A stretch of 64,000 nucleotides of DNA from Palsa-892 sp035295845 (GTDB lineage Bacteria > Pseudomonadota > Alphaproteobacteria > Rhizobiales > Xanthobacteraceae): assembly GCA_035295845.1 (NCBI GenBank), contig DATGIF010000019.1, forward strand, positions 372,001 through 436,000. The letters run 5' to 3'. A program made the translations under genes and the position numbers. Of this stretch, positions 41,976 through 50,300 are shown one piece after another. How positions within the stretch are numbered: position 1 is the stretch's first letter; each line of letters begins with the position of its first letter. The notes below the pieces were generated by a model, which saw only the letters and a program-made list of their open reading frames with translations, was not told the origin of the DNA and ran no database searches.

Positions 41976-43495
41976 TGCGCGAGCGGACCAGAGATTTCGC
42001 CAACACCGGGCTCGATCCCAAGGTCGCGCTCGACGCCATCTTCCGCCGCAACGTGCTGATGCAGCCGGGGGCGCTGGCGCTCGCCGATCCGGCCGACCGC
42101 GCCACTTTCACCGACGGCCTGCCCCGGCGCCTCAACTACGCCGAGGCCGATCTCGCGGTGAACAGGCTGGTCGCGGCGCTGAAATCGCTCGGTCTCGCCG
42201 AAGGCTCGGCGGTCGCCTTGCAGCTTCCCAATACGGTCGAAGCGGTGCTTTCGCTGCTCGCGGTCCTGAGGGCCGGCCTCGTCGCGGTCCCCGTCCCGCT
42301 CCTGTGGCGGCGCGCGGATCTCGTCGCGGCCTTACGCGAAATCAACGCGCACGCCATCATCACCATGGTCCGGATCGGCGACGAGCGGCCGGCGGAAATC
42401 GCCTGCGAAGCGGCGGCGGATTTATTCTCGCTCGGCTTTCCCTGCGCGTTCGGCCATTCGGTGCCCGACGGCGTGATCCCGCTCGATTTCGACGCGAACT
42501 CGCACGCGCAAAAACAGGATGCCGCGAGCGTGCGAATTCCGGTGACGGAGAGCATCGCGGCGGCGACCTTCGACGCTTCGCGGAGCGGTGCGTTCGCAGT
42601 CGGCCGCACGCACGCGCAATGGATCGCGGCGGGGCTTGCCGTGATGCTTGAGGCGCGGATCGCGCCCGGCGAGACCCTTGTCTCGACGCTGCCGCCCGCT
42701 TCGCTCGCCGGAATGGCGACGGGATTTTTGCCGTGGCTGCTCTCCGGCGGAACGCTTTCGCTCGTGCATGGCTATTCGCCGCTCGCGGTCGCGCAGGCCG
42801 CAAACAGTGGCGCGCATCTGGTGGCGCCGGCGTCCGTCCTGTTGCCGCTGTCGGAGGCGGGCGGCGGAAGTTTTGCTTCCTCGATCGCGGTGCATCGCGG
42901 GCCGCAAAGCCTCGGCGTCGATCTTTCGGAAGCGCGTTGCGAGGCGATTGTCGATATCCAGTCGTTCGGCGAGATCGGATTAGCGGCGTTGCGGCGCATC
43001 GCGAAGATCATGCCTTCGCCCATACCGATCGGCGAAATCACCGCCCCCGCCGATGCGCCGGGCGGCCCGGTCGCCATCGAGACGAAACGGCTCGCCGATG
43101 GCACGCTCGCGGTGCGCGGCGCGATGGTGCCGGACAAAGCCTACCCCGGCGCCGCGCGCGCCGGCGCCGGCCGCATCGAATTCGATCTCGACGGCTTTGT
43201 GCGCACAAACTTGCGGTGCCACGCGATCGGATCGAGCGGGCTCGTGATCGAAGCCTTGCCCGACGGGATCGTCGCCATCGGCGGGTTGCGCTATGGCGTC
43301 GACGACCTCGCCATGCGCATCGCGAAGGCTTCTCCCGGTGCCGCGCTCGCCACCGAGCGCGATCCGCTTGTCGGCGCGCGGCTTGCGATCGAAAGCAACG
43401 ATCCACCGGCCGCAAGAAAAATGCTTGACGAGGCGGGTCAATCGCGCCTGATATTCGAGAGCGCGAGAGCACGGGCAGTGCGCCGCGCCGGTTGA
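41975..43495 (+). CDS. Degenerate adenylate-forming enzyme (acyl-CoA synthetase-like)
   Basis: A 506-residue protein with the layout of the ANL superfamily. N-terminal LNYAEADLAVNRLVAALKSL, VALQLPNTVEAVLSLLAVLR and AGLVAVPVPLLWRRADLVAA match acyl-CoA synthetases. The P-loop YTSGTTGxPK is not present; the spot reads ATFDASRSGAFAVGRTHAQW. The A5 YG.TE and A8 motifs are also eroded, though DLDGFVRTNLRCHAIGSSGL recalls A7/A8. Activity as a ligase is doubtful; it may bind an acyl group or be losing function, but the frame is open throughout. Overlaps the binding-protein stop and is followed by the frnE-like gene after 11 bases. Confidence 0.75.
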   Translation: MRERTRDFANTGLDPKVALDAIFRRNVLMQPGALALADPADRATFTDGLPRRLNYAEADLAVNRLVAALKSLGLAEGSAVALQLPNTVEAVLSLLAVLRAGLVAVPVPLLWRRADLVAALREINAHAIITMVRIGDERPAEIACEAAADLFSLGFPCAFGHSVPDGVIPLDFDANSHAQKQDAASVRIPVTESIAAATFDASRSGAFAVGRTHAQWIAAGLAVMLEARIAPGETLVSTLPPASLAGMATGFLPWLLSGGTLSLVHGYSPLAVAQAANSGAHLVAPASVLLPLSEAGGGSFASSIAVHRGPQSLGVDLSEARCEAIVDIQSFGEIGLAALRRIAKIMPSPIPIGEITAPADAPGGPVAIETKRLADGTLAVRGAMVPDKAYPGAARAGAGRIEFDLDGFVRTNLRCHAIGSSGLVIEALPDGIVAIGGLRYGVDDLAMRIAKASPGAALATERDPLVGARLAIESNDPPAARKMLDEAGQSRLIFESARARAVRRAG

Positions 43496-43506
43496 ACGGA
43501 GGCGGC

Positions 43507-44151
43507 ATGAAGAAGCGGGTCGTGATCGACGTCGTGTCCGACGTTGTGTGTCCATGGTGCTATCTCGGCAAGCACCGCCTCGAAGCCGCGCTCAAGCTCC
43601 GCCCCGACATCGAAACCGAAATTCACTGGCGGCCGTATTTTCTCGATCCACGCGTGCCGCGCGAGGGCATGGCGCGCGTCGATTACCTGTCGCGCAAGTT
43701 CGGCAGCGACGAGCGCATCCGGCCGGCGCACGAGCGGCTGTCGCGGCTCGGGCGCGAGGAAGGAATCGAATTTCATTTCGAAAAGATCGCGCGCCAGCCG
43801 AATACGCTCGACGCGCATCGCCTGATCGGATGGGCGGAAGCCGAGGGCCGCGCGGGTGCGGTCGTCGAAAAAATATTTTCGCTCTTCTTCAGCGAGGGCG
43901 CCGATTTGACCGACCGTGAAACCCTGCTCGTGGCGGCGAAAGCGGGCGGCCTCGATGTCGATAACATGCGCCGGGACCTCGCAGGCGAGCGCGACGTGCT
44001 CGAAGTCGAAAAGGCCGCCACCTTCTCCGCCGAAGCGGGTATTTCCGGCGTGCCGTTCTTCATCTTCAACAACCGCTTCGCGGTGGCCGGCGCGCAAACG
44101 CCGGACATGCTTGCGGAAGCGATGGACAAGACGCTCGCGGAAGCGGCCTGA
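43507..44151 (+). CDS. DsbA-family oxidoreductase, FrnE-like
   Basis: A 214-residue thioredoxin-fold protein with a DsbA-type helical insertion. The active site is CPWC (DVVSDVVCPWCYLGK) at the N-terminus, and the cis-Pro loop is ISGVPFFIFNNRFAVAGAQ. FrnE-type proteins are cytoplasmic disulfide isomerases, and there is no signal peptide here. A consensus GGAGGCGGC precedes the ATG at 43507, so the five extra codons from TTG 43492 are not used. Convergent with mfd, with no gap. Confidence 0.92.
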   Translation: MKKRVVIDVVSDVVCPWCYLGKHRLEAALKLRPDIETEIHWRPYFLDPRVPREGMARVDYLSRKFGSDERIRPAHERLSRLGREEGIEFHFEKIARQPNTLDAHRLIGWAEAEGRAGAVVEKIFSLFFSEGADLTDRETLLVAAKAGGLDVDNMRRDLAGERDVLEVEKAATFSAEAGISGVPFFIFNNRFAVAGAQTPDMLAEAMDKTLAEAA

Positions 44152-47100
44152 TCAGGCGGCCTTCGCCCGCTCCGCGATCCGTACGAGATTTTCCAGAAGC
44201 TCGCGCGCGCCGGCAAGCCGCGCCTTGGCATCCTGCCAGTCCTCGAGCCAGACGATCTTCTGGTCGGGGCGGATCTTGGCGAGCGGCGTTTGCGCCGCGA
44301 TCCAGGCAAGCAGCCCTTCGGCGTTGTTGAACTTGTTGTCGCGGAACGTGATCACCGCGCCTTTCGGCCCCGCTTCGATGCGCTCGACATTGGCGCGGCG
44401 GCAGAGCGCCTTGATCGCCACCACCTTGAGCAGCGTTTCGACCTCGGGCGGCAGCTTGCCGAACCGGTCGACCAGTTCCGCGCCCGCGGCCTCGATCTCG
44501 GCGTCGTTTTCGAGATCGGCGAGACGGCGATAGAGCCCGAGGCGCACGCCGAGATCGGGCACGTAGTCCTCGGGAATGAACACGGGGATGCCGGCGGCGA
44601 TTTGCGGCGACCATTTGTCGGCGGCCGGCTGTTCGATTCCGGCTTCGAGCGCGGCCACGGCTTCGGCGAGCATTTCCTGATAAAGCTCATAGCCGACCTC
44701 GCGGATGTGGCCGGATTGCTCCTCGCCCAAAAGATTTCCGGCGCCGCGAATGTCGAGGTCGTGGGAAGCAAGCTCGAATCCAGCGCCCAGGCTGTCGAGC
44801 GATTGCAGCACTTTCAGCCGCCGCTCGGCTTGCGCGGTCACGGGCTTTTCGGCGGGCATCGTGAAAATCGCGTAAGCGCGCGTCTTCGAGCGGCCGACGC
44901 GGCCGCGAAGCTGATAGAGCTGGGCAAGACCGAAGCGATCGGCGCGATGCACGACAAGCGTGTTCGCGGTTGGAATGTCGAGGCCCGACTCGATGATGGT
45001 CGTCGACACCAGCACGTCGAACTTTCCTTCGTAGAAGGCGCCCATGATGTCCTCGAGCTCGCGCGCCGGCATCTGGCCGTGAGCCACGGCGAATTTCACC
45101 TCCGGCACGTTATGCTCGAGAAACTCGCGGATGCCCGCGATGTCCTCGATGCGCGGGCAAACGTAAAACGCCTGCCCTCCCCGGTAGCGCTCGCGCAGCA
45201 GCGCTTCGCGCACCACCAGGGGATCGAACGGCGTGATGAACGTGCGCACGGCCAGGCGATCGACCGGCGGGGTGGCGATGATCGAAAGCTCCCGCACGCC
45301 CGCGAGCGCCAGCGACAGCGTGCGCGGGATCGGCGTCGCGGTGAGCGTCAACACGTGCACTTCGTTGCGGAGCTGCTTCAGGCGTTCCTTGTGGGCGACG
45401 CCGAAATGCTGCTCCTCGTCGACGACCACGAGGCCGAGATCCTTGAACTTCACGGATTTCGCGAGCAGCGCGTGGGTGCCGATCACGATGTCGACGCTGC
45501 CGGCGGCAAGCTCCTCCCGTACCTTGGCGAGTTCGCCGGATGAGACGAGCCGCGAGGCCTGTGCCACGCGTACCGGGAATCCGCGGAAGCGCTCGCTGAA
45601 GGTGAGAAAATGCTGGCGCGCGAGCAAGGTCGTCGGCACCACCACCGCCACCTGCTTGCCGGACAGCGCGGTGATGAAGGCGGCGCGGAGGGCCACTTCC
45701 GTCTTGCCGAAGCCGACATCGCCGCAGACGAGCCGGTCCATCGGCCGTCCGGCGGCGAGATCGCCGGTCACGGCATCGATCGCCCCATCCTGATCATCGG
45801 TTTCCTCATAGGGAAAGCGCGCGCAGAATTCATCGTAGAGGCCTTCGGGCACGGTGAGTTTTGGCGCTTCGCGCAGCTTGCGCGCGGCCGCGACACGCAC
45901 GAGTTCGGCGGCCATCTCGCGGATGCGGGTCTTGAGGCGCGCCTTCCGTGTCTGCCAGCCGAGGCCGCCGAGGCGGTCGAGTTCGGCATGCGCCTCCTCG
46001 TTGCCGTAGCGCGAGAGCAATTCGAGGTTTTCCACCGGCAGGAAAAGCCGGTCGCCGCCCTGGTAATGGATTTCGAGACAATCATGCGGCGCGCCGAGCG
46101 CTTCGATGGTCTTCAGGCCCGCGAAGCGGCCGATGCCGTGGTCGATATGGACGACAAGGTCGCCGGCCGAAAGGCTAGTGAGTTCGGTGACGAAATCGTC
46201 GGCGCGGCGCTGGCGGCGGCGCGGGCGCGCGAGCCGGTCGCCGAGGATGTCCTGTTCGGAGATGATCGCGGCATCGGCGCTTTCGAAACCGCTCTCGAGG
46301 CCGAGAATCGCGAGGCCGAAAGCCCCCTTGGACAGGGTCAGCGCCTCGCTGAAGTTCGCGACCGGCCGCAGATTGGCGAGCCCATGATCGATGAGCACAT
46401 GCTGCATGCGCTCGCGCGAGCCCTCGCTCCAGAAGGCGAAAAGCACGCGCTTGTTCGCCGCCTCCAATGCGCGCGCGTGAGCGGCGACCGCGTCGAAGAG
46501 ATTCTTGTTCTCGTCGGCGCGTTCGGTGGCAAAGGTGCGGCCGGCCTTGCCGCCGGCGTCGATCACGCCGGGCGTCGCGGGCATGGCAAAGGGCGTGAGA
46601 CGAGCGAGCGCGGCCGCGGCCAGCCGCGCCTTCCATTCTTCTTCCGCGAGATAAAGCCGCTCCGGCGGCAGCGGCTTGTAGAGCGGGCTTTGCCCCGCTT
46701 CCATCGCCTCCCGGCGCGCGCCGTAATAGTCGGCGATTTGCGCGAGCCGCTCGTGCGCCGCTTCCTCGATCAGCGGCTCGAGCACGACGGGCGTGCCCGG
46801 CAGATAGTCGAACAGGGTTTCGAGTTTTTCGGCGAAGAGCGGCAGCCAATGTTCAAGGCCGGGATGGCGGCGGCCTTGGCTCACCGCCTCGAAGAAGGCG
46901 TCGCCCTTGGTCTGGCCGCCGAACTCGGCGACATAGCCCATGCGAAAGCGCTTGATCGTATCGGGCTCTAGCCGCACTTCGCTCGTCGGCACGAGTTCGA
47001 GCCTGTCGAGGCGGCTTGCCGTGCGCTGCGTCTCGGGATCGAAAGCGCGGAGCGATTCCAGCGTGTCGCCGAAAAAATCGAGCCGCACAGGCGCGCTCGT

Positions 47101-47655
47101 GCCCGGCGCATACAGATCGAGGATGCCGCCGCGCACGGCATATTCGCCGATGTCGCGCACGGTCGAAGCGCGGATGAAGCCGTTGGTTTCCAGCCAGCGC
47201 GCGACCTCGTCCATCGGCCGCACGTTGCCGGCAGCGAGCGCAAGCGATTGCGCCGCGACCGCCGCGCGCGCGATCACGCGCTGCAATAGCGCGTTGATGG
47301 TGGTGAGCACGAGGCCGGAACCGTCGGGCGATCGCGCAAGATTCGCGAGCGTCGCCATGCGGCGCGCGGCAACGGCGGCATTGGGCGAAACGCGGTCGTA
47401 AGGCAGGCAGTCCCAGGCGGGGAATGTAAGCACGGAAAGATCGGGGGCGAAGAAGGAAAGCGCGCGCTCGAAGGCGGCCATGCGCTCGGCATCGCGGCAA
47501 ACAACGAGCAAGCGTTTTGATTCCGTCTTGGCGCGGGCGGCGACGCTTTTCGCAAGATCAGCCGCGACCAGCCCGGAAAATCCGTCAGGCACGCTCGCGA
47601 TGGTCAGCACCTTGCCGGGAACGAGCCGGTCGGCGGGCGCGAACGGCTTGTTCAT
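44152..47655 (-). CDS. mfd: Transcription-repair coupling factor Mfd
   Basis: Mfd removes RNA polymerase stalled at DNA lesions and recruits UvrA. The 1167-residue protein has the full domain order: UvrB-homology region (1-350), the RNA polymerase-interaction domain around GDLVVHIDHGIGRFAGLKTI, and the RecG-like translocase. The translocase has Walker A GDVGFGKTEVA (about 645) and DEEQHFGV. A C-terminal TRCF domain (VPDLGVRLGLYRRLADLEND) closes it. The ATG overlaps the sdhE stop by four bases. Confidence 0.97.
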   Translation of the reverse strand: MNKPFAPADRLVPGKVLTIASVPDGFSGLVAADLAKSVAARAKTESKRLLVVCRDAERMAAFERALSFFAPDLSVLTFPAWDCLPYDRVSPNAAVAARRMATLANLARSPDGSGLVLTTINALLQRVIARAAVAAQSLALAAGNVRPMDEVARWLETNGFIRASTVRDIGEYAVRGGILDLYAPGTSAPVRLDFFGDTLESLRAFDPETQRTASRLDRLELVPTSEVRLEPDTIKRFRMGYVAEFGGQTKGDAFFEAVSQGRRHPGLEHWLPLFAEKLETLFDYLPGTPVVLEPLIEEAAHERLAQIADYYGARREAMEAGQSPLYKPLPPERLYLAEEEWKARLAAAALARLTPFAMPATPGVIDAGGKAGRTFATERADENKNLFDAVAAHARALEAANKRVLFAFWSEGSRERMQHVLIDHGLANLRPVANFSEALTLSKGAFGLAILGLESGFESADAAIISEQDILGDRLARPRRRQRRADDFVTELTSLSAGDLVVHIDHGIGRFAGLKTIEALGAPHDCLEIHYQGGDRLFLPVENLELLSRYGNEEAHAELDRLGGLGWQTRKARLKTRIREMAAELVRVAAARKLREAPKLTVPEGLYDEFCARFPYEETDDQDGAIDAVTGDLAAGRPMDRLVCGDVGFGKTEVALRAAFITALSGKQVAVVVPTTLLARQHFLTFSERFRGFPVRVAQASRLVSSGELAKVREELAAGSVDIVIGTHALLAKSVKFKDLGLVVVDEEQHFGVAHKERLKQLRNEVHVLTLTATPIPRTLSLALAGVRELSIIATPPVDRLAVRTFITPFDPLVVREALLRERYRGGQAFYVCPRIEDIAGIREFLEHNVPEVKFAVAHGQMPARELEDIMGAFYEGKFDVLVSTTIIESGLDIPTANTLVVHRADRFGLAQLYQLRGRVGRSKTRAYAIFTMPAEKPVTAQAERRLKVLQSLDSLGAGFELASHDLDIRGAGNLLGEEQSGHIREVGYELYQEMLAEAVAALEAGIEQPAADKWSPQIAAGIPVFIPEDYVPDLGVRLGLYRRLADLENDAEIEAAGAELVDRFGKLPPEVETLLKVVAIKALCRRANVERIEAGPKGAVITFRDNKFNNAEGLLAWIAAQTPLAKIRPDQKIVWLEDWQDAKARLAGARELLENLVRIAERAKAA

Positions 47656-47936
47656 TCCGCGCTCCCGAGATGAAACTGCCGCAGCCGCCGCAGGAGCGGC
47701 GTGTCATAGAGCGGCGGCGCTTCAAGACTGCCGGTGATCCAGGCGTAAAGCTCGGGATCGGAAACTTCCATCAGCGTCTCGAAGGCGTCGAGGGTTTCGT
47801 CGTCGAGTTTCGCGATCTCCGCATCGGCGAAACGGCCGAGCAGAAGATCCATTTCGCGCGTGCCGCGATGCCAGGCGCGGAAGGAGAGCCGCCGCCTGCG
47901 GACATCAAGGTCGCTATTCGCACCCGGTTCGTTCAT
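47652..47936 (-). CDS. sdhE: Succinate dehydrogenase assembly factor SdhE
   Basis: A 94-residue protein that helps attach FAD covalently to SdhA. The RGxxE motif needed for this is HRGTREMD (about residues 23-30), and the small all-helical fold (LLLGRFADAEIAKLDDETLD and DPELYAWITGSLEAP) is intact. It overlaps mfd by four bases and is divergent from recG, the usual order in Hyphomicrobiales. Confidence 0.95.
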   Translation of the reverse strand: MNEPGANSDLDVRRRRLSFRAWHRGTREMDLLLGRFADAEIAKLDDETLDAFETLMEVSDPELYAWITGSLEAPPLYDTPLLRRLRQFHLGSAE

Positions 47937-48014
47937 CGCGATTCACAACGCCGAAAGCCCGGACGGGCCGGGCGCGCTTGATATAGCGACGGCGGAGGCG
48001 TTTGTCAGGCCCGA

Positions 48015-48072
48015 ACCCGGGTTTATCCGAGTCCGGTGTTTTCAGGATTTGTCGAAACCGGATAAATCCGAC
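48015..48072. repeat. Paired hairpin repeat between sdhE and recG
   Basis: CCGGGTTTATCCGAG at the left and its inverted near-copy CCGGATAAATCCGAC at the right lie between the divergent sdhE and recG genes. The core (CGG-TTTA-CCG) is the same as in the repeats at 18223-18286, so both belong to one small palindromic repeat family. It may affect the recG leader, 46 bases further on. Confidence 0.6.
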
Positions 48073-48117
48073 TTCGACCGTTGCCTGAAATCGAGGCTTC
48101 GGCCACGCTCGCGCGCG

Positions 48118-50205
48118 ATGCGTCCCCCCATCCTCAATCCGCTGTTCGCGGCGCTGAATACGCTGAAAGGCATCGGCCCCAAGCTGATGACGCCGTTCGC
48201 GCGGCTCTTGGCGCACGAGCCGCCGCGGGTGATCGACCTTCTGTTGCATCTCCCCTATTCCGCGGTTGACCGGCGCGCGCGGCCGAAGCTCAAGGATGTT
48301 GTGCCCGGCGGAATCGCGACGGTGCAGGTGGTGGCCGAGCGGCATTTTCCCGGGCGCGGACGGGCGCCCTACAGGATCACCGCCGGCGACGGCACCGGCA
48401 CGCTGGAAATCGTCTATTTCAACCTGCCGCGCGAGCGCGTGGAAAAAATGTTTCCGCCGGGCGAGACGCGCTATGTCTCGGGCCGCGTCGATCTCTATGA
48501 CGGCCGCCTGCAAATGGTGCATCCCGACCGCGTGGTCGACGAGAAGGGCCTCGCAGAGCTGCCGCTCGTGGAGCCGGTCTATTCGCTGACCGAGGGTCTT
48601 GCCGCCGGCATCGTGCGGCGCGCCGCCGCCGGCGCGTTGACCAAGCTGCCGGAGCTTCCGGAATGGCTCGACGGCGCTTTCCTCGCCGAGCGGAAATTTA
48701 TTCCGTTTCCCGCCGCGCTTCGCCGCCTGCATGCGCCGGAAAACCCTTCCGACGTCCTGGAGCGCTCGCCGTTTCGCGCGCGGCTTGCTTACGACGAGCT
48801 CTTGTCGCACCAGCTCGCGCTGGCGCTCGTGCGCGGCCGCATCCGGCGCGAAGCCGGCCGCGCCAGTATGGGCACCGGCATCTTGCGCAAAAAAATCGAA
48901 GCCGCCCTTCCCTTTTCACTCACCGGCGCGCAGCGCGGCGCGATCGAGGAGATTTCGCGCGATCTTTCCTCCGATCAACGCATGTTGCGGCTCCTGCAGG
49001 GCGACGTCGGTTCCGGCAAGACGCTGGTGGCGTTGATGGCCGCGGCGCATGTGATCGAGGCAGGGCGGCAGGCCGCGCTCATGGCGCCGACCGAAATTCT
49101 CGCGCGCCAGCATTACGAGCGCTTGCGCCCGCTCGCCGAAGCCGCGGGCATTCGCGCGGCGCTCCTCACCGGGCGCGAACGCGGCCGCGAGCGCGAGAAA
49201 ATGCTCACCGAACTCGAGGGTGGGAAAATCGACCTCCTCATCGGCACCCATGCGCTGTTCCAGGAAGGCGTCGAATTCCGCGACCTCGCGCTTGCGGTCG
49301 TCGACGAGCAGCACCGCTTCGGCGTGCACCAGCGGCTGGCGCTCGCCGAAAAGGGCGAGGCCGCGGATCTTTTGGTGATGACCGCGACGCCGATCCCGCG
49401 CACGCTCGTGCTCACCTATTTCGGCGACATGGAAGTCTCCGAGCTTCGCTCCAAGCCCGCGGGGCGCCAGCCGATCGACACGCGCACGGTCTCGCTCGGC
49501 CGCATCGAGGAAGTGGTGGAAGCCGTGGGCCGCGCGGTCGAGAGCGGCGCGCGCGCCTACTGGATTTGCCCCTTGATCGACGAATCCGAACTCACCGACC
49601 TCGCCGCCGCCGAGGAGCGCTACGAATTCCTGAAGAAGCGCTTCGGCAAGCGCGTCGGCCTCGTGCATGGCCGCATGAAGGGAAGCGCCCGCGACGCGGC
49701 GATGGAAAGTTTCGCGGCGGGCGGAACGCAAATTCTCGTCGCCACCACGGTGATCGAGGTTGGCGTCGACGTGCCGGAGGCGACGATCATGGTGATCGAG
49801 CAGGCCGAGCGCTTCGGACTCGCGCAGTTGCACCAATTGCGCGGCCGCGTCGGCCGCGGCAGTGCGCAATCGACGTGCCTGTTGCTCTACAAGAGTCCGC
49901 TGGGTGAAGCGGCAAAGCGCCGGCTTTCCACCTTGCGCGAGACCGAAGACGGCTTTCGCATTGCCGAGGAAGATCTGGCCTTGCGCGGCGAAGGCGAAGT
50001 GCTCGGCACGCGCCAGAGCGGGCTGCCGGGCTTCAAGATTGCGCGGCCCGATATTCATCGCGATTTGCTGGAGGCCGCGCGCAAGGATGCAGGCCTGATC
50101 GTCAACCGCGATCCGTCGCTTGCCTCGGAGCGCGGAAAAGCGTTGCGGCTGCTCTTGCACTTGTTCGAGCGTGATGATGCGGTACGGTTGATTGAGGCGG
50201 GGTGA
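48118..50205 (+). CDS. recG: ATP-dependent DNA helicase RecG
   Basis: RecG remodels stalled replication forks and branch migrates Holliday junctions. The 695-residue protein has an N-terminal wedge domain (TLKGIGPKLMTPFARLL, OB-fold strands through GTGTLEIVYFNLPRERVEK). The helicase domain has Walker A GDVGSGKT (295-302), Walker B variant DEQHRFG (about 396), TATPIPRT and the C-terminal QLRGRVGRG. The ATG at 48118 gives the usual length; the upstream open frame overlaps sdhE antisense and the repeat, so it is not coding. Confidence 0.97.
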   Translation: MRPPILNPLFAALNTLKGIGPKLMTPFARLLAHEPPRVIDLLLHLPYSAVDRRARPKLKDVVPGGIATVQVVAERHFPGRGRAPYRITAGDGTGTLEIVYFNLPRERVEKMFPPGETRYVSGRVDLYDGRLQMVHPDRVVDEKGLAELPLVEPVYSLTEGLAAGIVRRAAAGALTKLPELPEWLDGAFLAERKFIPFPAALRRLHAPENPSDVLERSPFRARLAYDELLSHQLALALVRGRIRREAGRASMGTGILRKKIEAALPFSLTGAQRGAIEEISRDLSSDQRMLRLLQGDVGSGKTLVALMAAAHVIEAGRQAALMAPTEILARQHYERLRPLAEAAGIRAALLTGRERGREREKMLTELEGGKIDLLIGTHALFQEGVEFRDLALAVVDEQHRFGVHQRLALAEKGEAADLLVMTATPIPRTLVLTYFGDMEVSELRSKPAGRQPIDTRTVSLGRIEEVVEAVGRAVESGARAYWICPLIDESELTDLAAAEERYEFLKKRFGKRVGLVHGRMKGSARDAAMESFAAGGTQILVATTVIEVGVDVPEATIMVIEQAERFGLAQLHQLRGRVGRGSAQSTCLLLYKSPLGEAAKRRLSTLRETEDGFRIAEEDLALRGEGEVLGTRQSGLPGFKIARPDIHRDLLEAARKDAGLIVNRDPSLASERGKALRLLLHLFERDDAVRLIEAG

Positions 50206-50213
50206 TTGCCATT

Positions 50214-50295
50214 CGTCATGCCCGGCCTCGTGCCGGGCATCCACGCCTTCCTTGCTGCAAAGACATGGATGGCCGGGACAAGCCCGGCCATGACA
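50214..50295. repeat. Alphaproteobacterial palindromic intergenic repeat
   Basis: About 82 bases between convergent recG and glmS. It is made of inverted halves, GTCATGCCCGGCCTCGTGCC and ATGGCCGGGACAAGCCCGGC, each with its own GCCCGG/CCGGGC hairpin, and ends in CATGAC, the reverse complement of its beginning. This type of element is common between genes in Bradyrhizobium-like genomes and tends to sit after stop codons, where it can work as a transcription end. Confidence 0.8.
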
Positions 50296-50300
50296 GTTTC

